Shown here: piece after piece, positions 1 to 7,736 of the stretch
How positions within the stretch are numbered: the stretch's first letter is position 1
Layout: every line of letters starts with the position of its first letter
DNA from: Geobacter sp. AOG2
Lineage (GTDB): Bacteria; Desulfobacterota; Desulfuromonadia; Geobacterales; Pseudopelobacteraceae
NCBI RefSeq assembly: GCF_019972295.1
Contig: NZ_BLJA01000001.1
Coordinates: forward strand, 3,857,259 to 3,921,258
Direction of reading: 5' to 3'
DNA: 64,000 bases
Notes under the pieces: generated by a model
The model's input: only the letters and a program-made list of their open reading frames with translations
The model's database searches: none
What the model was told of the DNA's origin: nothing
Program-made: the position numbers and the translations under genes

Positions 1-2
1 TC

Positions 3-47
3 CTGACCCTCATCGCCATCCTTGAGGGGCGCGCCAATGTCCCATGA
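3..47 (+). CDS. 3' end of an upstream gene, possibly terminase small subunit (partial)
   Basis: This frame is open from the window edge to a TGA and would encode a 14-residue tail ending in NVP. It overlaps the start of the terminase large-subunit gene by 11 bases, as expected for coupled phage genes. The small terminase subunit usually lies directly upstream of the large one, so that identity is only a positional guess. Too little sequence is present to recognise a domain. Confidence 0.3.
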   Translation: MTLIAILEGRANVP

Positions 48-1554
48 TGCGCTGGAAAAGCTGAAAGGGCTTCTGGGCTATGCCACCCCCGAGGAGCGGG
101 CCGAGCTGGCGGCCATCGCCAGGCGGCTCACCCCGGCCTGGGTGCCTTTGTTCCAGGGGCCGCAACAGGCGGCCTACGATTCGGCGGCGGACGTGCTCTT
201 CTACGGCGGGGCGGCCGGCGGGGGCAAGACCGACCTGGTGATCGGCGCGGCCCTGACCCGGCACCGGCGCTCCATCATCTTCCGCCGGGTCGGCACCGAG
301 TTGCAGGCCATCATCGACCGCATGGGCGAGATCCTGGGCACGGCCGACGGCTTCAACGCCCAGCGCAACGTGTGGCGGCTGCCGGGCCGCCAGGTGGAGT
401 TCGGGGCCGTACCGGTGCCGGGGGACGAGAAGAAATACCAGGGCCGCCCCCACGACCTCAAGGTCTTCGACGAGATCACCTCCTTCCCCGAGGCCCAGTT
501 CCGCTTCCTCATCACCTGGCTGCGCACCACGAGCAGGGGGCAGCGCTGCCGGGTCATCTGCACCGGCAACCCGCCCGTGGACAGCCAGGGGGAGTGGGTG
601 GTGCGCTACTGGGCGCCCTGGCTGGACAAGGACCATCCCAACCCGGCCGCGCCGGGGGAGCTGCGCTGGTTCGCCGTGCAGGAGGGCAAGGACGTGGAGC
701 TGGAGAGCGGCGAGCCGTTCCTCCACCGGGGGCGGCGGATCACGCCCCAATCCCGCACCTTTATCCCATCAAAGGTGCAGGACAACCCCTTCCTCATGGA
801 GACCGGCTACGAGGCCACCCTCCAGGCGCTGCCCGAACCGCTCCGCTCCCGGATGCTGGAGGGGGATTTCAGCGCGGGCCGGGACGAGAACCCCTTCCAG
901 GTGATCCCCAACGCCTGGGTGGCGGCGGCCCAGGCCCGGTGGAGCGAGCAGGGCCGCCAAGGCCCCATGGACGCCGTGGGGCAGGACGTGGCGCGGGGCG
1001 GAAGGGCCGAGACGGTCGTCGCCCGCCGTCACGGGGCATGGTACGACACGCTCCTCTGCTATCCCGGCAGCGCCACCCCGGACGGCCCCAGCGCCGCCGC
1101 CGTGGCCATGTCCGCCGCGCGGGACGGCGCACCCATCCACGTGGACGTCATCGGCTGCGGCACCAGCCCCTACGATCACCTGAACCAGGCCGGGGTGCAC
1201 GTGGTGGCGATCAACGGCGCGGCGGCCAGCTACGGCGCGGACAAAAGCGGCAAGCTCCGCTTCCACAACCTGCGGGCCGAATTGTGGTGGAAGATGCGCG
1301 AAGCCCTGGACCCCGCCGCCGTGCCCCCCGTGGCCCTGCCGCCGGGCCAGGCCGTCCGCGCCGACCTGTGCGCTCCCACCTGGACCCTGCGCGCGGGCAA
1401 GATCCTCATCGAATCCAAGGAAGACCTCATGGCCCGCATCGGCCGCTCCCCGGACAAGGGGGACGCCCTGGTGTACGCCTCGGTGGAAACCCCCAAGCGC
1501 GCGGCGCTGGGCGGAAGGGCGGGGCATGTGGTGGAATACGACCCGTGGAAATAA
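37..1554 (+). CDS. Phage terminase large subunit
   Basis: ATP-driven DNA-packaging motor of a tailed phage. The ATPase Walker A motif is clear (GGAAGGGKT at about residues 57-65), followed by an FDEIT Walker B-like motif near residue 150. A second domain begins with GQDVARGG near residue 318, which fits the first acidic residue of the RNase H-like nuclease fold. The 505-residue length is normal for the family and the frame is intact. ATG at 37 has a GAGGGG ribosome site; a TTG at 22 is an alternative start. No portal, capsid or tail genes follow, so this is the edge of a prophage remnant or of a prophage that continues to the left. Confidence 0.88.
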   Translation: MSHDALEKLKGLLGYATPEERAELAAIARRLTPAWVPLFQGPQQAAYDSAADVLFYGGAAGGGKTDLVIGAALTRHRRSIIFRRVGTELQAIIDRMGEILGTADGFNAQRNVWRLPGRQVEFGAVPVPGDEKKYQGRPHDLKVFDEITSFPEAQFRFLITWLRTTSRGQRCRVICTGNPPVDSQGEWVVRYWAPWLDKDHPNPAAPGELRWFAVQEGKDVELESGEPFLHRGRRITPQSRTFIPSKVQDNPFLMETGYEATLQALPEPLRSRMLEGDFSAGRDENPFQVIPNAWVAAAQARWSEQGRQGPMDAVGQDVARGGRAETVVARRHGAWYDTLLCYPGSATPDGPSAAAVAMSAARDGAPIHVDVIGCGTSPYDHLNQAGVHVVAINGAAASYGADKSGKLRFHNLRAELWWKMREALDPAAVPPVALPPGQAVRADLCAPTWTLRAGKILIESKEDLMARIGRSPDKGDALVYASVETPKRAALGGRAGHVVEYDPWK

Positions 1555-1585
1555 CCAAAATACCAAGGAACGGAAAAATCTTAAA

Positions 1586-1769
1586 CCCGCCACAGAGACA
1601 CAGAGACACAGAGAAAGGCACAAGAAAATGCACAAGACTTTTTCGGGGTAAAACCAGCAGCGGGATTCGATATTTTTATTTGCCTTGTTTCTGGTTTCCT
1701 CTGTGTCTCTGTGTCTCCGTGGCAGGTGGTAATCTTTAATGTTATCCGTGTCTCTGTGGCAGGTTTTGA
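1586..1769 (+). repeat. Inverted CACAGAGACACAGAG-type intergenic repeat
   Basis: The left arm at 1586-1616 reads CCGCCACAGAGACACAGAG, and the right arm at 1695-1726 is its near-exact reverse complement. A shorter third copy in right-arm orientation lies at 1746-1769. The 78 bases between the arms carry no gene. Repeats of this kind are scattered in intergenic DNA of many environmental Proteobacteria. Here the repeat sits exactly where the prophage genes stop. Confidence 0.75.
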
Positions 1770-1789
1770 CTTTGAATGGAGGTTGAGCG

Positions 1790-2011
1790 ATGAATATCGA
1801 CGAGAGCATGGATACGTGGCGCAGGCGGCGGTGGGTGAGCGCCCAGGAGTTGGCCCAGGCCATGGAGGTGACCACCCGCACGGTGCGCAACTGGTGGTAC
1901 TCGCGCAAGACCCCGCTCAAGGCGTGGATGGCCTATGGGGATACGCGATTTATCCGCTTCACCGCGGCCTCGGCCATCGAGTTCGTGCAGGGCGGGTTCG
2001 AGGAGCCGTAG
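1790..2011 (+). CDS. Small helix-turn-helix DNA-binding protein
   Basis: A 73-residue protein. Its segment WVSAQELAQAMEVTTRTVRN (residues 15-34) is a helix-turn-helix of the MerR/excisionase-like type, followed by WWYSRKTP, which resembles a recognition wing. ATG 1790 has a strong GGAGG site 8 bases upstream. It is followed by a terminator hairpin, so it is probably a single transcription unit. Position next to the terminase suggests a phage or phage-satellite regulator. Target and function cannot be read from the sequence. Confidence 0.65.
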   Translation: MNIDESMDTWRRRRWVSAQELAQAMEVTTRTVRNWWYSRKTPLKAWMAYGDTRFIRFTAASAIEFVQGGFEEP

Positions 2012-2040
2012 GGGAGGGCGGGCCGTGACGACGCAAGTGA

Positions 2041-2068
2041 AAGCCCCCGGAGGTGATCCGGGGGCCTC
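2041..2068 (+). terminator. Intrinsic terminator-like hairpin
   Basis: GCCCCCGGA and TCCGGGGGC form a GC-rich stem with a short loop after the small HTH gene. The following T stretch is weak (CCTCTGTT). The core matches the terminator half of the repeated element found elsewhere in this window, for example at 7759-7790 and 19336-19368. Confidence 0.65.
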
Positions 2069-2218
2069 TGTTGGATATTTGGAGGACACAAGATAATGAA
2101 TTGTTTCCCGCCATTCGCTCATTCGGTCCATAATTTGCGCATAACTCTATCGCAATCGGCGCGTTTTGGGTACACTGCCGGAATCGACTCATTATATCTC
2201 ACCAGGAGAGCGCGCCGC

Positions 2219-2713
2219 ATGATCACCATAGCACCGTTCGAACAGGCAGATTGGCCATTGGTCTGGGACATCATCGCGCCCGTATTCCGCGCGGGCGAAA
2301 CCTATTCGTATGCACCGGATATAACGGAGGCCGAGGCCCGCAGGCTGTGGGTCGAGGTCCCGGCCGCAACCTATGTGGCCAAGGACGAGGACGGCGCCGT
2401 GCTCGGCACGTACTTCCTCAAGCCGAATCAGCCGGGGTTGGGGTCGCATGTGTGCAACTGCGGGTATATTGTCGGCGATAACGCCCGGGGCAAGGGGGTG
2501 GCGACGCTCATGTGCGAGCATTCCCAGCAGGAGGGCACGCGGTTGGGATTCCGCGCGATGCAGTTCAATTTCGTGGTCTCCACCAATGAGGGCGCCGTGC
2601 GTCTCTGGCAGAAGCTGGGCTTCGCCATAGTGGGTACCATCCCCGGCGCGTTCCGCCACGCGAAGCTCGGCTTTGTGGATGCGTTCGTCATGTACAAGCT
2701 GCTGGAAGCATGA
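2219..2713 (+). CDS. GNAT family N-acetyltransferase
   Basis: Transfers an acetyl group from acetyl-CoA to an amine; the substrate cannot be predicted. The acetyl-CoA-binding motif A is visible as GYIVGDNARGKGVATLM (about residues 81-97), followed by the typical NEGAVRLWQKLGF segment. Length is 164 residues, usual for a single GNAT domain. ATG 2219 is chosen because it has AGGAG 11 bases upstream and opens directly into the domain; an in-frame ATG at 2096 would add 41 residues of unconvincing sequence. It stands alone. Confidence 0.85.
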   Translation: MITIAPFEQADWPLVWDIIAPVFRAGETYSYAPDITEAEARRLWVEVPAATYVAKDEDGAVLGTYFLKPNQPGLGSHVCNCGYIVGDNARGKGVATLMCEHSQQEGTRLGFRAMQFNFVVSTNEGAVRLWQKLGFAIVGTIPGAFRHAKLGFVDAFVMYKLLEA

Positions 2714-2773
2714 CAGCCGGAAACTCGCATCGAAAGAAACCGGGGGGCCGGGGAGCGATAAGGAGATGTCCCC

Positions 2774-2836
2774 TTATTGCTTTCCGGTCAAAAGCAGGAT
2801 GAGAAGGAGTAGAATCGGTTTTCCGAGCAATTTCAT
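2774..2836 (-). CDS. Possible 20-residue membrane peptide
   Basis: A short frame encoding MKLLGKPILLLLILLLTGKQ, which is one hydrophobic helix with basic ends. It has a well-spaced GGAG site 8 bases before the ATG. No homologue is recalled. It may be a real small membrane protein or chance. The surrounding region (2714-2996) holds nothing else that I can support. Confidence 0.3.
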   Translation of the reverse strand: MKLLGKPILLLLILLLTGKQ

Positions 2837-2996
2837 AGTAACTCCATTTCTTCCGGTAAGTATGGGAATACGGGCATGAAGAGCAGACGGTAAATTGGTG
2901 CCCATTTCTGTTGTTCATCTTTTGCCCAACGGTGAGCCCGGCTGCACCGTCCGGCTTCTCGGGGCGGCGCATGGCCGGCCGGTTGAACGTCCGATT

Positions 2997-3521
2997 TTAG
3001 TGCACAATTTCCACTGTAGACCCATCTGGAACCACGCGCCAAATCTCCTCGATTTCAGGGTCTGTCACGGCGATGCAGCCGAGTGTCCAGTCTCTTTTCG
3101 TATGAAGTTTGCCGATGAAGCCAATGCCATTCGGCAACCCATGAATCATGATGTCGCCGCCCGGAGAAACTCCTCGTGCTCTTGCCTGCGCGGTATCTTC
3201 AGCGTTTGGATAGGAGACGTGTAGCGCCCGATGATATTTGCTGTTGAGCTTTCTTCTGTCGATTGAATAAATTCCTTCCGGGGTTCGTCCATCGCCTTCT
3301 TCTGTTTTCTTTCCAACAGGCTCTTTGCCTAGCGATACTTCATAGGTTTTCAGCGGAATATTCTTGTTCAACAATGTCAGGCGACGCTTGCTCTTTTCGA
3401 TTAGAATCTTGTCTGCCGTCGCATTTGCTGGTAAGGGGTTCTCAAGCCGTCCGGCCTTGAAGGAAAGGGCGGCAATGCCCACCGACACGATAATTAATGC
3501 GATGATGATCAGCTTTTTCAT
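2997..3521 (-). CDS. L,D-transpeptidase (YkuD family), exported
   Basis: Periplasmic peptidoglycan cross-linking or protein-anchoring enzyme. The N-terminus has a hydrophobic helix (residues 3-21) that acts as signal or anchor. The YkuD domain follows: KSKRRLTLLN, then GGDIMIHGLPNG with the conserved histidine, then DWTLGCIAV with the catalytic cysteine near residue 154. The usual motif is HGx...S.GC, and the residue before GC is Leu rather than the common Ser/His-rich form. Length 174 residues fits a minimal single-domain enzyme. Base composition is poorer in GC than the core genes nearby, in line with acquired DNA. Confidence 0.82.
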   Translation of the reverse strand: MKKLIIIALIIVSVGIAALSFKAGRLENPLPANATADKILIEKSKRRLTLLNKNIPLKTYEVSLGKEPVGKKTEEGDGRTPEGIYSIDRRKLNSKYHRALHVSYPNAEDTAQARARGVSPGGDIMIHGLPNGIGFIGKLHTKRDWTLGCIAVTDPEIEEIWRVVPDGSTVEIVH

Positions 3522-3640
3522 TTTTTCTTTCGTTCAACGGCTGGCCGGTGAGCGGGTTCACCGCTCCACTGGCCTTGTTGGCAATTCCTGTCTCGCAAAA
3601 TGTTTAAGGTCAATCCTGCCTGCGCCTGCCCGTACGTCTA

Positions 3641-3931
3641 TTAAAAATACTCGCTTTTGTCTACGCTTCTTGTTTCTAAAGATTGCGAAAATGCAAAATA
3701 TCTGGCCTTGCCAGACCACAGGAAAAATAAAAACACGCGAGAACATTCAATTCTGACAATTATCTCGCCTTGGTTGGTACTCTGTTCGCCATCAACTTCT
3801 AAATAGTAATTTTTACGCCCCTTGCGTATTGAATAACACTGAGTGTTATTTAACAGACTCAGAATTTCCTCATATGTTCTGTCTCGCCAAGTCTCTTCCT
3901 CTTGTGCAAGAATTTTATCTATTTCGGTCAT
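3641..3931 (-). CDS. Hypothetical protein, possibly degenerate at its C-terminus
   Basis: The first 60 residues (ETWRDRTYEEILSLLNNTQC, then a KGRKNYYLEVDGE segment) look like a small conserved protein family with a beta-rich core. The remaining residues (from about RIECSRV) read as unrelated, hydrophobic then charged sequence, which suggests a frameshift near 3750. ATG 3931 has no clear ribosome site; a TTG lies four codons upstream. Unusually AT-rich. I do not recognise a function. It lies next to the OLD-like gene cassette. Confidence 0.4.
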   Translation of the reverse strand: MTEIDKILAQEEETWRDRTYEEILSLLNNTQCYSIRKGRKNYYLEVDGEQSTNQGEIIVRIECSRVFLFFLWSGKARYFAFSQSLETRSVDKSEYF

Positions 3932-4146
3932 AGTGAAACTCAATTCGCCAACGTGTCGCGGCGTGACCTACGCGGCGAGGAGCCGCGTCAGTGTCTGCGC
4001 CGCTGTTGGGCGTCATGCCACTTCGAGTGTGGCAAGAATTTGGTCGATAACAGAATCTTCTTGCCCGCGGTGCTCAAGGCCGGTTGTGTAGGTTACGAGC
4101 ACGACCGTATTCTCATTACGCAGCCACCACTCTCGAAGACAGAAAA

Positions 4147-4166
4147 GGGGACAGGCTACTTATTGG
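4147..4166 (+). repeat. 20-bp direct repeat flanking the OLD-like gene (copy 1)
   Basis: GGGGACAGGCTACTTATTGG, identical to 5604-5623. The two copies bracket the AT-rich gene at 4235-5554. A relative reads GAGGACACGCTGCTTATTAA at 15868-15887. Confidence 0.8.
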
Positions 4167-4196
4167 CTCTCTGCTACTCATTTGGTGCCTGTTCCC

Positions 4197-4222
4197 AATT
4201 AAGTATACTGTCCCCGGAATTC
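4197..4222 (+). repeat. Short dispersed repeat (AATTAAGTATACTGTCCCC type)
   Basis: AATTAAGTATACTGTCCCC followed by GGAATTC. A close relative is at 19551-19580 (AATTAAGTATACGGTCCCC). It lies 30 bases from the first 20-bp direct repeat, so the two may belong to one mobile-element remnant. Confidence 0.55.
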
Positions 4223-4234
4223 TCCTCTGACGCC

Positions 4235-5554
4235 TTATAGTACCCCAATCTTTGCCTCAAGTGGCACCAGAAAAAGCTGCGTAAAATCAGCTTGCATAGG
4301 TGTGACCGAGTCCAAGAGTGAAACTATTTTTTCTGCCAACACTGCCTTTGAATGCGAGATGCCGTTGCGGGAAATAATATCTCCTGTAATTTGTATCTCT
4401 GGACCAATGCCAAAAATCTTGTCGACGATGGAGGGAGGATAGTAATACTCGATGCCATTTTTAGGCCACTTAACAATGTGGTTAGAAGTTAGTCCCATTG
4501 TGATCAACTGCTCCGGCAAACCAGCGGTATGGGTCGAGTCAAGGATCACAAAGATTCTGTCTCTATATGGACTTTTCTGTAAATCAGAAAAGAGCCCTTT
4601 CGCAATACTCAATATTTCTTTAATTCTGCTGTCGGAGTGTGCAGGTACAACACTTATTAAGTATCCTGGATAACGAAGAGCGAGCACACGATCAATGAAG
4701 CTATGATCAGATTTACCTTCAACCAATATTATTGCAGAAGGCAAGTAAAGAGTTTCGAAGCGATTACCTAGTAAAAAGAAATGGATGTCATTAAAATCAG
4801 TTTGTGTCTCAACTTTTCTAACAGATATTTCGTCACCATTTTTTTCAACAGTGAAGTTATTATAGATGTTATTCCTATCTAAAAATATTGTTGAATGTGT
4901 TGCAAAAACAATAGTCTTAATATGAGGAAAATATTTTTCACGGTGTTTACGATCGAAAAGAAAATCAGCTAATATTCCTTGTGCTTCTGGGCTAATACCA
5001 AGCTCAGGCTCATCAATAAGAAATTTTTCATAATCAGTATCCATAAGGCTTGTAACAAGAGTTGCTATCAACCTAAAACCAGAGCTTGTATATGAAATGT
5101 TGTGCCCTCCACATGAAATATATTTCTGAGACATTGAATTATCATAGACAGTATGACGAATTTCGAGTTTAACACCCATAAGTTCATAAATTATCTCTAT
5201 TAAGTGTTCTCTTTTTTCGTCAGACAGTTCTGAAATTGCTTGTTGGAGATTGACCGGCGAATTATCAATATTTTGCTGTTGCTGCTGCCATTGCTGCTGC
5301 CATTGCTGCCACTTCTCATCTTTCCTATTCCTGTTTGGAATGTAATAGCCCAGCAAATTAAAATTCTGATATCTCGCCGGCCCTAGGTAAGAAGAATTCT
5401 TTCCCCATTGCTGAGTTAACGCCTTCAACAGAAAAGACTTCCCGCAATTATTTCTGCCAACAAGCACAGAGTATTCCGAATCATGTATTTGTTGGAGAGC
5501 AGAGGCTGATTCATCTGATAAGCGAGTTCCTGGCTTTTGATCATATTGATACAT
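4235..5554 (-). CDS. OLD-like ATPase with TOPRIM-like nuclease domain (putative defence gene)
   Basis: A 439-residue AAA/ABC-type ATPase joined to a TOPRIM-like domain. The ATPase part shows Walker A GRNNCGKS (about 33-40), a signature-like YTSSGFRL, Walker B FLIDEPELG and the H-loop FATHS. The TOPRIM-like part begins with ILVEGKSD (about 277-284) and continues to FVILDSTH (about 331-338), where the usual DxD is DST. OLD-family proteins and the related GajA and AriA act in phage defence, so that role is inferred. A glutamine/tryptophan tract lies near residues 82-93. The gene is strikingly AT-rich and is bracketed by 20-bp direct repeats, both signs of transfer. ATG 5554 has AAGGA upstream. 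No partner nuclease or effector gene is adjacent. Confidence 0.75.
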   Translation of the reverse strand: MYQYDQKPGTRLSDESASALQQIHDSEYSVLVGRNNCGKSFLLKALTQQWGKNSSYLGPARYQNFNLLGYYIPNRNRKDEKWQQWQQQWQQQQQNIDNSPVNLQQAISELSDEKREHLIEIIYELMGVKLEIRHTVYDNSMSQKYISCGGHNISYTSSGFRLIATLVTSLMDTDYEKFLIDEPELGISPEAQGILADFLFDRKHREKYFPHIKTIVFATHSTIFLDRNNIYNNFTVEKNGDEISVRKVETQTDFNDIHFFLLGNRFETLYLPSAIILVEGKSDHSFIDRVLALRYPGYLISVVPAHSDSRIKEILSIAKGLFSDLQKSPYRDRIFVILDSTHTAGLPEQLITMGLTSNHIVKWPKNGIEYYYPPSIVDKIFGIGPEIQITGDIISRNGISHSKAVLAEKIVSLLDSVTPMQADFTQLFLVPLEAKIGVL

Positions 5555-5603
5555 AATTTATCCTTTGATGTTGGCTAACTCGGAGAGACTAAGGGACCAA
5601 TAC

Positions 5604-5623
5604 GGGGACAGGCTACTTATTGG
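5604..5623 (+). repeat. 20-bp direct repeat flanking the OLD-like gene (copy 2)
   Basis: GGGGACAGGCTACTTATTGG, identical to 4147-4166 and lying 50 bases upstream of the OLD-like gene start. Confidence 0.8.
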
Positions 5624-5682
5624 TATCCATCCCCCAACCCGCACCGCCCCCACTTCCGCCGCAAAAGAACAACATCACGATC

Positions 5683-5870
5683 ACCCACCCTTCTACTCCC
5701 CGCGAATGCAAAATTCAATTGCAAAATCAGTATGTTAAAAATATTAACACTATCCCGAAAGTGTTAAAAAAATTAACATGAACGGCCATCCGCCGAACCC
5801 GCTGTTTTCATACGAAAAAAGGCCCCCGGATCGTCTCCGGGCGCCTTTTTTGTGTCGTTATGATACACGC
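5683..5870 (-). repeat. Terminator-GTTAA element, copy A (minus strand)
   Basis: On the minus strand this begins with a GATACA-like block and the terminator hairpin at 5818-5850 (GGCGCCCGGA / TCCGGGGGCC with T runs). It continues with two tandem palindromes (GTTAATTTTTTTAAC and GTTAATATTTTTAAC) and the tail TGATTTTGCAATTGAA...GTAGAAGG. The terminator follows the minus-strand gene at 5959-6819, and the tail points at the OLD-like gene 129 bases away. Confidence 0.85.
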
Positions 5871-5958
5871 TTTCAGGGGGCGTGCCTATTCCCGCCGGCG
5901 GATAATCACCCCCGGATTGCCGGGTGGGGATCAGGCCGCCTTTCCGAGCCGTGGGTTC

Positions 5959-6819
5959 CTACCTTCTCTCGTTCCTTTCGTCCGCCCCCCTTCCGGGGTT
6001 TTCCTGCCGAGGTCCGGGCTGTTGCGGCGCTTCGCGGCGTTGCGGCTGTTGCATATGTTGCTGCTGTTGCTGCGGCTGTACGCGTTGCTGTTGCATGTGT
6101 TGCTGTTGTTGCATGTGTTGCTGTTGTTGCATGTGTTGCTGTTGTTGCATGTGTTGCTGTTGCTGCATGTGTTGCTGTTGTTGTATGTGTTGCTGTTGTT
6201 GTATGTGTTGCTGTTGTTGTATGTGTTGCTGTTGCTGTATGTGTTGCTGTTGTTGCGGCTGCATGCGCTGCGGCTGGGCCTCCCTGGGTTGCGGTCTGAC
6301 CGTTTGCGGTTGCGGCCGGGTCTGCTGCGGCCTTTGCGGTTGCGGCCGCGCCTGGGGCCTCATGCCCTGGACACCCCACGTCTGCTGTTTCTCCCAATGC
6401 CGGTTCTTTTCCCAATTCCTCCAGTTGCGCTGGACCTGTTGGGGCGGTATGCGCCGGTAGTTCCACTGACGCCCTTGCCAGCGATGCTCCCGGTAGTCGT
6501 TCCTCCACCCCGGCGGTACCCAGGTATAAAAGGATGGAATCCGTCGATAGTAGACCCAGTCCGAGTCATAGTAATGGGAGCGGTACCAGCGCCCGTCCCA
6601 CAGACGCCACCACCAGCCGTTGTAGAAGAAGATGTCCGCATCCATGTCGGGCACGGCATAGACATAGGTCCCCGGTATCACCACCACCTCGGGAGGCGCG
6701 GAAAATACGACGGGTGGCGGCAGGGAAATGCTGATGTCCACATTCACCCCGGCCATCGCCGCCGGCGGAACAACGCATGTCAACGCCGATAGCATCGTCA
6801 GCACGAGTAATCTTTTCAT
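5959..6819 (-). CDS. Exported glutamine-rich repeat protein
   Basis: An 286-residue protein with a signal peptide (MKRLLVLTMLSALTCVVPPA, cleavage near AMA). The next 130 residues are rich in Trp and Tyr (FFYNGWWWRLWDGRWY, residues about 63-78), a type of exported protein common in Geobacter-like genomes with no known function. The C-terminal half is low complexity: Pro/Gln/Arg, then about nine copies of a six-residue QQQHMQ/QQQHIQ unit coded by an 18-bp repeat. ATG 6819 is preceded by GAGGGGG and gives the signal peptide; a start at 6837 would add six residues. A promoter lies at 6946-6973. Role unknown; a cell-envelope location is likely. Confidence 0.72.
   Translation of the reverse strand: MKRLLVLTMLSALTCVVPPAAMAGVNVDISISLPPPVVFSAPPEVVVIPGTYVYAVPDMDADIFFYNGWWWRLWDGRWYRSHYYDSDWVYYRRIPSFYTWVPPGWRNDYREHRWQGRQWNYRRIPPQQVQRNWRNWEKNRHWEKQQTWGVQGMRPQARPQPQRPQQTRPQPQTVRPQPREAQPQRMQPQQQQHIQQQQHIQQQQHIQQQQHIQQQQHMQQQQHMQQQQHMQQQQHMQQQQHMQQQRVQPQQQQQHMQQPQRREAPQQPGPRQENPGRGADERNERR
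6098..6259 (-). repeat. 18-bp tandem repeat coding for QQQHM/IQ units
   Basis: About nine copies of an 18-bp unit (plus strand TGTTGCTGTTGTTGCATG) with variants that swap Met for Ile. The unit length is a multiple of three, so copy changes would lengthen or shorten the protein without breaking the frame. Confidence 0.9.
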
Positions 6820-6945
6820 GGTATGACCCCCTCTCACATCGTTCCCGCTGCCGGTCTCCCTCCGCCCCCCGTGAAAGCCCGGCGCGCGGCGCGCAGGGGA
6901 GATTCGGGGACCGGGTACGGCTGCCGGTCAGGTGCCTGTGAGGTT

Positions 6946-6973
6946 ATTGTAATATATCGGCCCGATAATTCAA
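6946..6973 (-). promoter_or_regulatory. Sigma-70-type promoter for the glutamine-rich protein
   Basis: On the minus strand TTGAAT and TACAAT are separated by 16 bases. The predicted leader is about 120 bases. Apart from this, 6820-7149 holds nothing that I can support. Confidence 0.5.
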
Positions 6974-7149
6974 GGTGCCGAATTCCGGTAAAACTCATCG
7001 GGGCAGGTCGGCGCATTTCACATTTCAGCGGGGAATTGTAAGGCGTTTTGAATCTTGCAGAGCCGATAATCCCCAAGGCCGGCGTAACGTCAGGCACCGA
7101 TAAGCGGCCTGTCCCCCGTGTGCCTCGCACCCGGACAGCCGGGAGGGCA

Positions 7150-7374
7150 TCAGGCCGCCTTTCGGAGCCGTTCGGCCACCCAGACCTTGATGATGGATTG
7201 CCGGGGCACCCCCAGGCGCTTTGCTTCCTTGTCCAGTTCCCGGATCATCCACACCGGGAAATCCACATTCACCCTCTTTTGCTCCTGTCCGGGCCGATGA
7301 GCCCTGGAGACGTCCAGATAGGCGGAAATATCCTCGTTGTCGTCGAATTTCCTGTCGAACTCTTCAGCCTTCAT
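7150..7374 (-). CDS. brnA: BrnA-type antitoxin
   Basis: Antitoxin of a type II toxin-antitoxin pair; it binds the BrnT toxin and represses the operon. The 74-residue protein has the ribbon-helix-helix segment KRVNVDFPVWMIRELDKEAK, followed by LGVPRQSIIKVWVAERL, typical of BrnA/CopG-like antitoxins. Its start overlaps the end of brnT by 11 bases, the usual toxin-first order of this family. Repression through the palindrome at 7625-7641 is inferred. Confidence 0.85.
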   Translation of the reverse strand: MKAEEFDRKFDDNEDISAYLDVSRAHRPGQEQKRVNVDFPVWMIRELDKEAKRLGVPRQSIIKVWVAERLRKAA

Positions 7375-7624
7375 AGATATGGACCTCCTCTTTCCTCGAA
7401 CGGCGCACCGAGATGATCCTGACGTTCTCCCCCCGATACGTTATGACCCCCGACCAGTGTTTACCGTCGATCCTGCCTAGTACCAGAAACCGTGGTTCAC
7501 CGGTCGTCAGTGCCGGTATCTCGATACGATCCGGGTCGTCCCATAACGCCTGCGCAGCAGTGAAATCAATCCCATGCTTCTTCCTGTTGGCGTCGCTTTT
7601 TTCGGAATCGTACTCGAATGTCAT
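7364..7624 (-). CDS. brnT: BrnT-type ribonuclease toxin
   Basis: Toxin of a type II pair with a RelE-like fold that cleaves RNA and stops translation. The 86-residue protein begins FEYDSEKSDANRKKHGIDF, the hallmark of BrnT, and ends with GENVRIISVRRSRKEE, which holds the family's conserved basic residues. ATG 7624 directly abuts a palindrome and has no ribosome site upstream, so the mRNA may be leaderless. A longer frame extending to 7759 would include unrelated residues and is not supported. Confidence 0.85.
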   Translation of the reverse strand: MTFEYDSEKSDANRKKHGIDFTAAQALWDDPDRIEIPALTTGEPRFLVLGRIDGKHWSGVITYRGENVRIISVRRSRKEEVHIYEG

Positions 7625-7641
7625 GGTATAGATAGTATACC
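7625..7641 (-). promoter_or_regulatory. Probable brnTA operator/promoter
   Basis: A 17-bp palindrome (minus strand GGTATACTATCTATACC) ends one base before the brnT start codon. It contains a TATACT that could serve as -10 box. BrnA proteins autoregulate their operons, so this is the likely operator. Confidence 0.6.
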
Positions 7642-7736
7642 TTTGCAACCGCCACGGCAAACCTTTTTCCGTGCCGGTGCGGATGGTTGTGCACAGGAGG
7701 TGCGGTGTTCCCATCGGGAGGCCGTAGCGGGCGCAA

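Noticed and set aside
1586..1769. CRISPR repeats in the CACAGAG region
   Set aside because: Only two arms in inverted orientation plus a short third copy; no regular spacers.
2096..2218. N-terminal extension of the acetyltransferase
   Set aside because: No ribosome site at 2096 and the added residues do not resemble the GNAT fold; AGGAG supports ATG 2219.
6098..6259. CRISPR-like array
   Set aside because: Units of 18 bp without spacers inside a coding gene; a tandem repeat.
5924..6460. Cysteine-rich frame (CCCCCMCC units) on the plus strand
   Set aside because: Antisense of the glutamine repeat; no ribosome site, no signal peptide, not a metallothionein.
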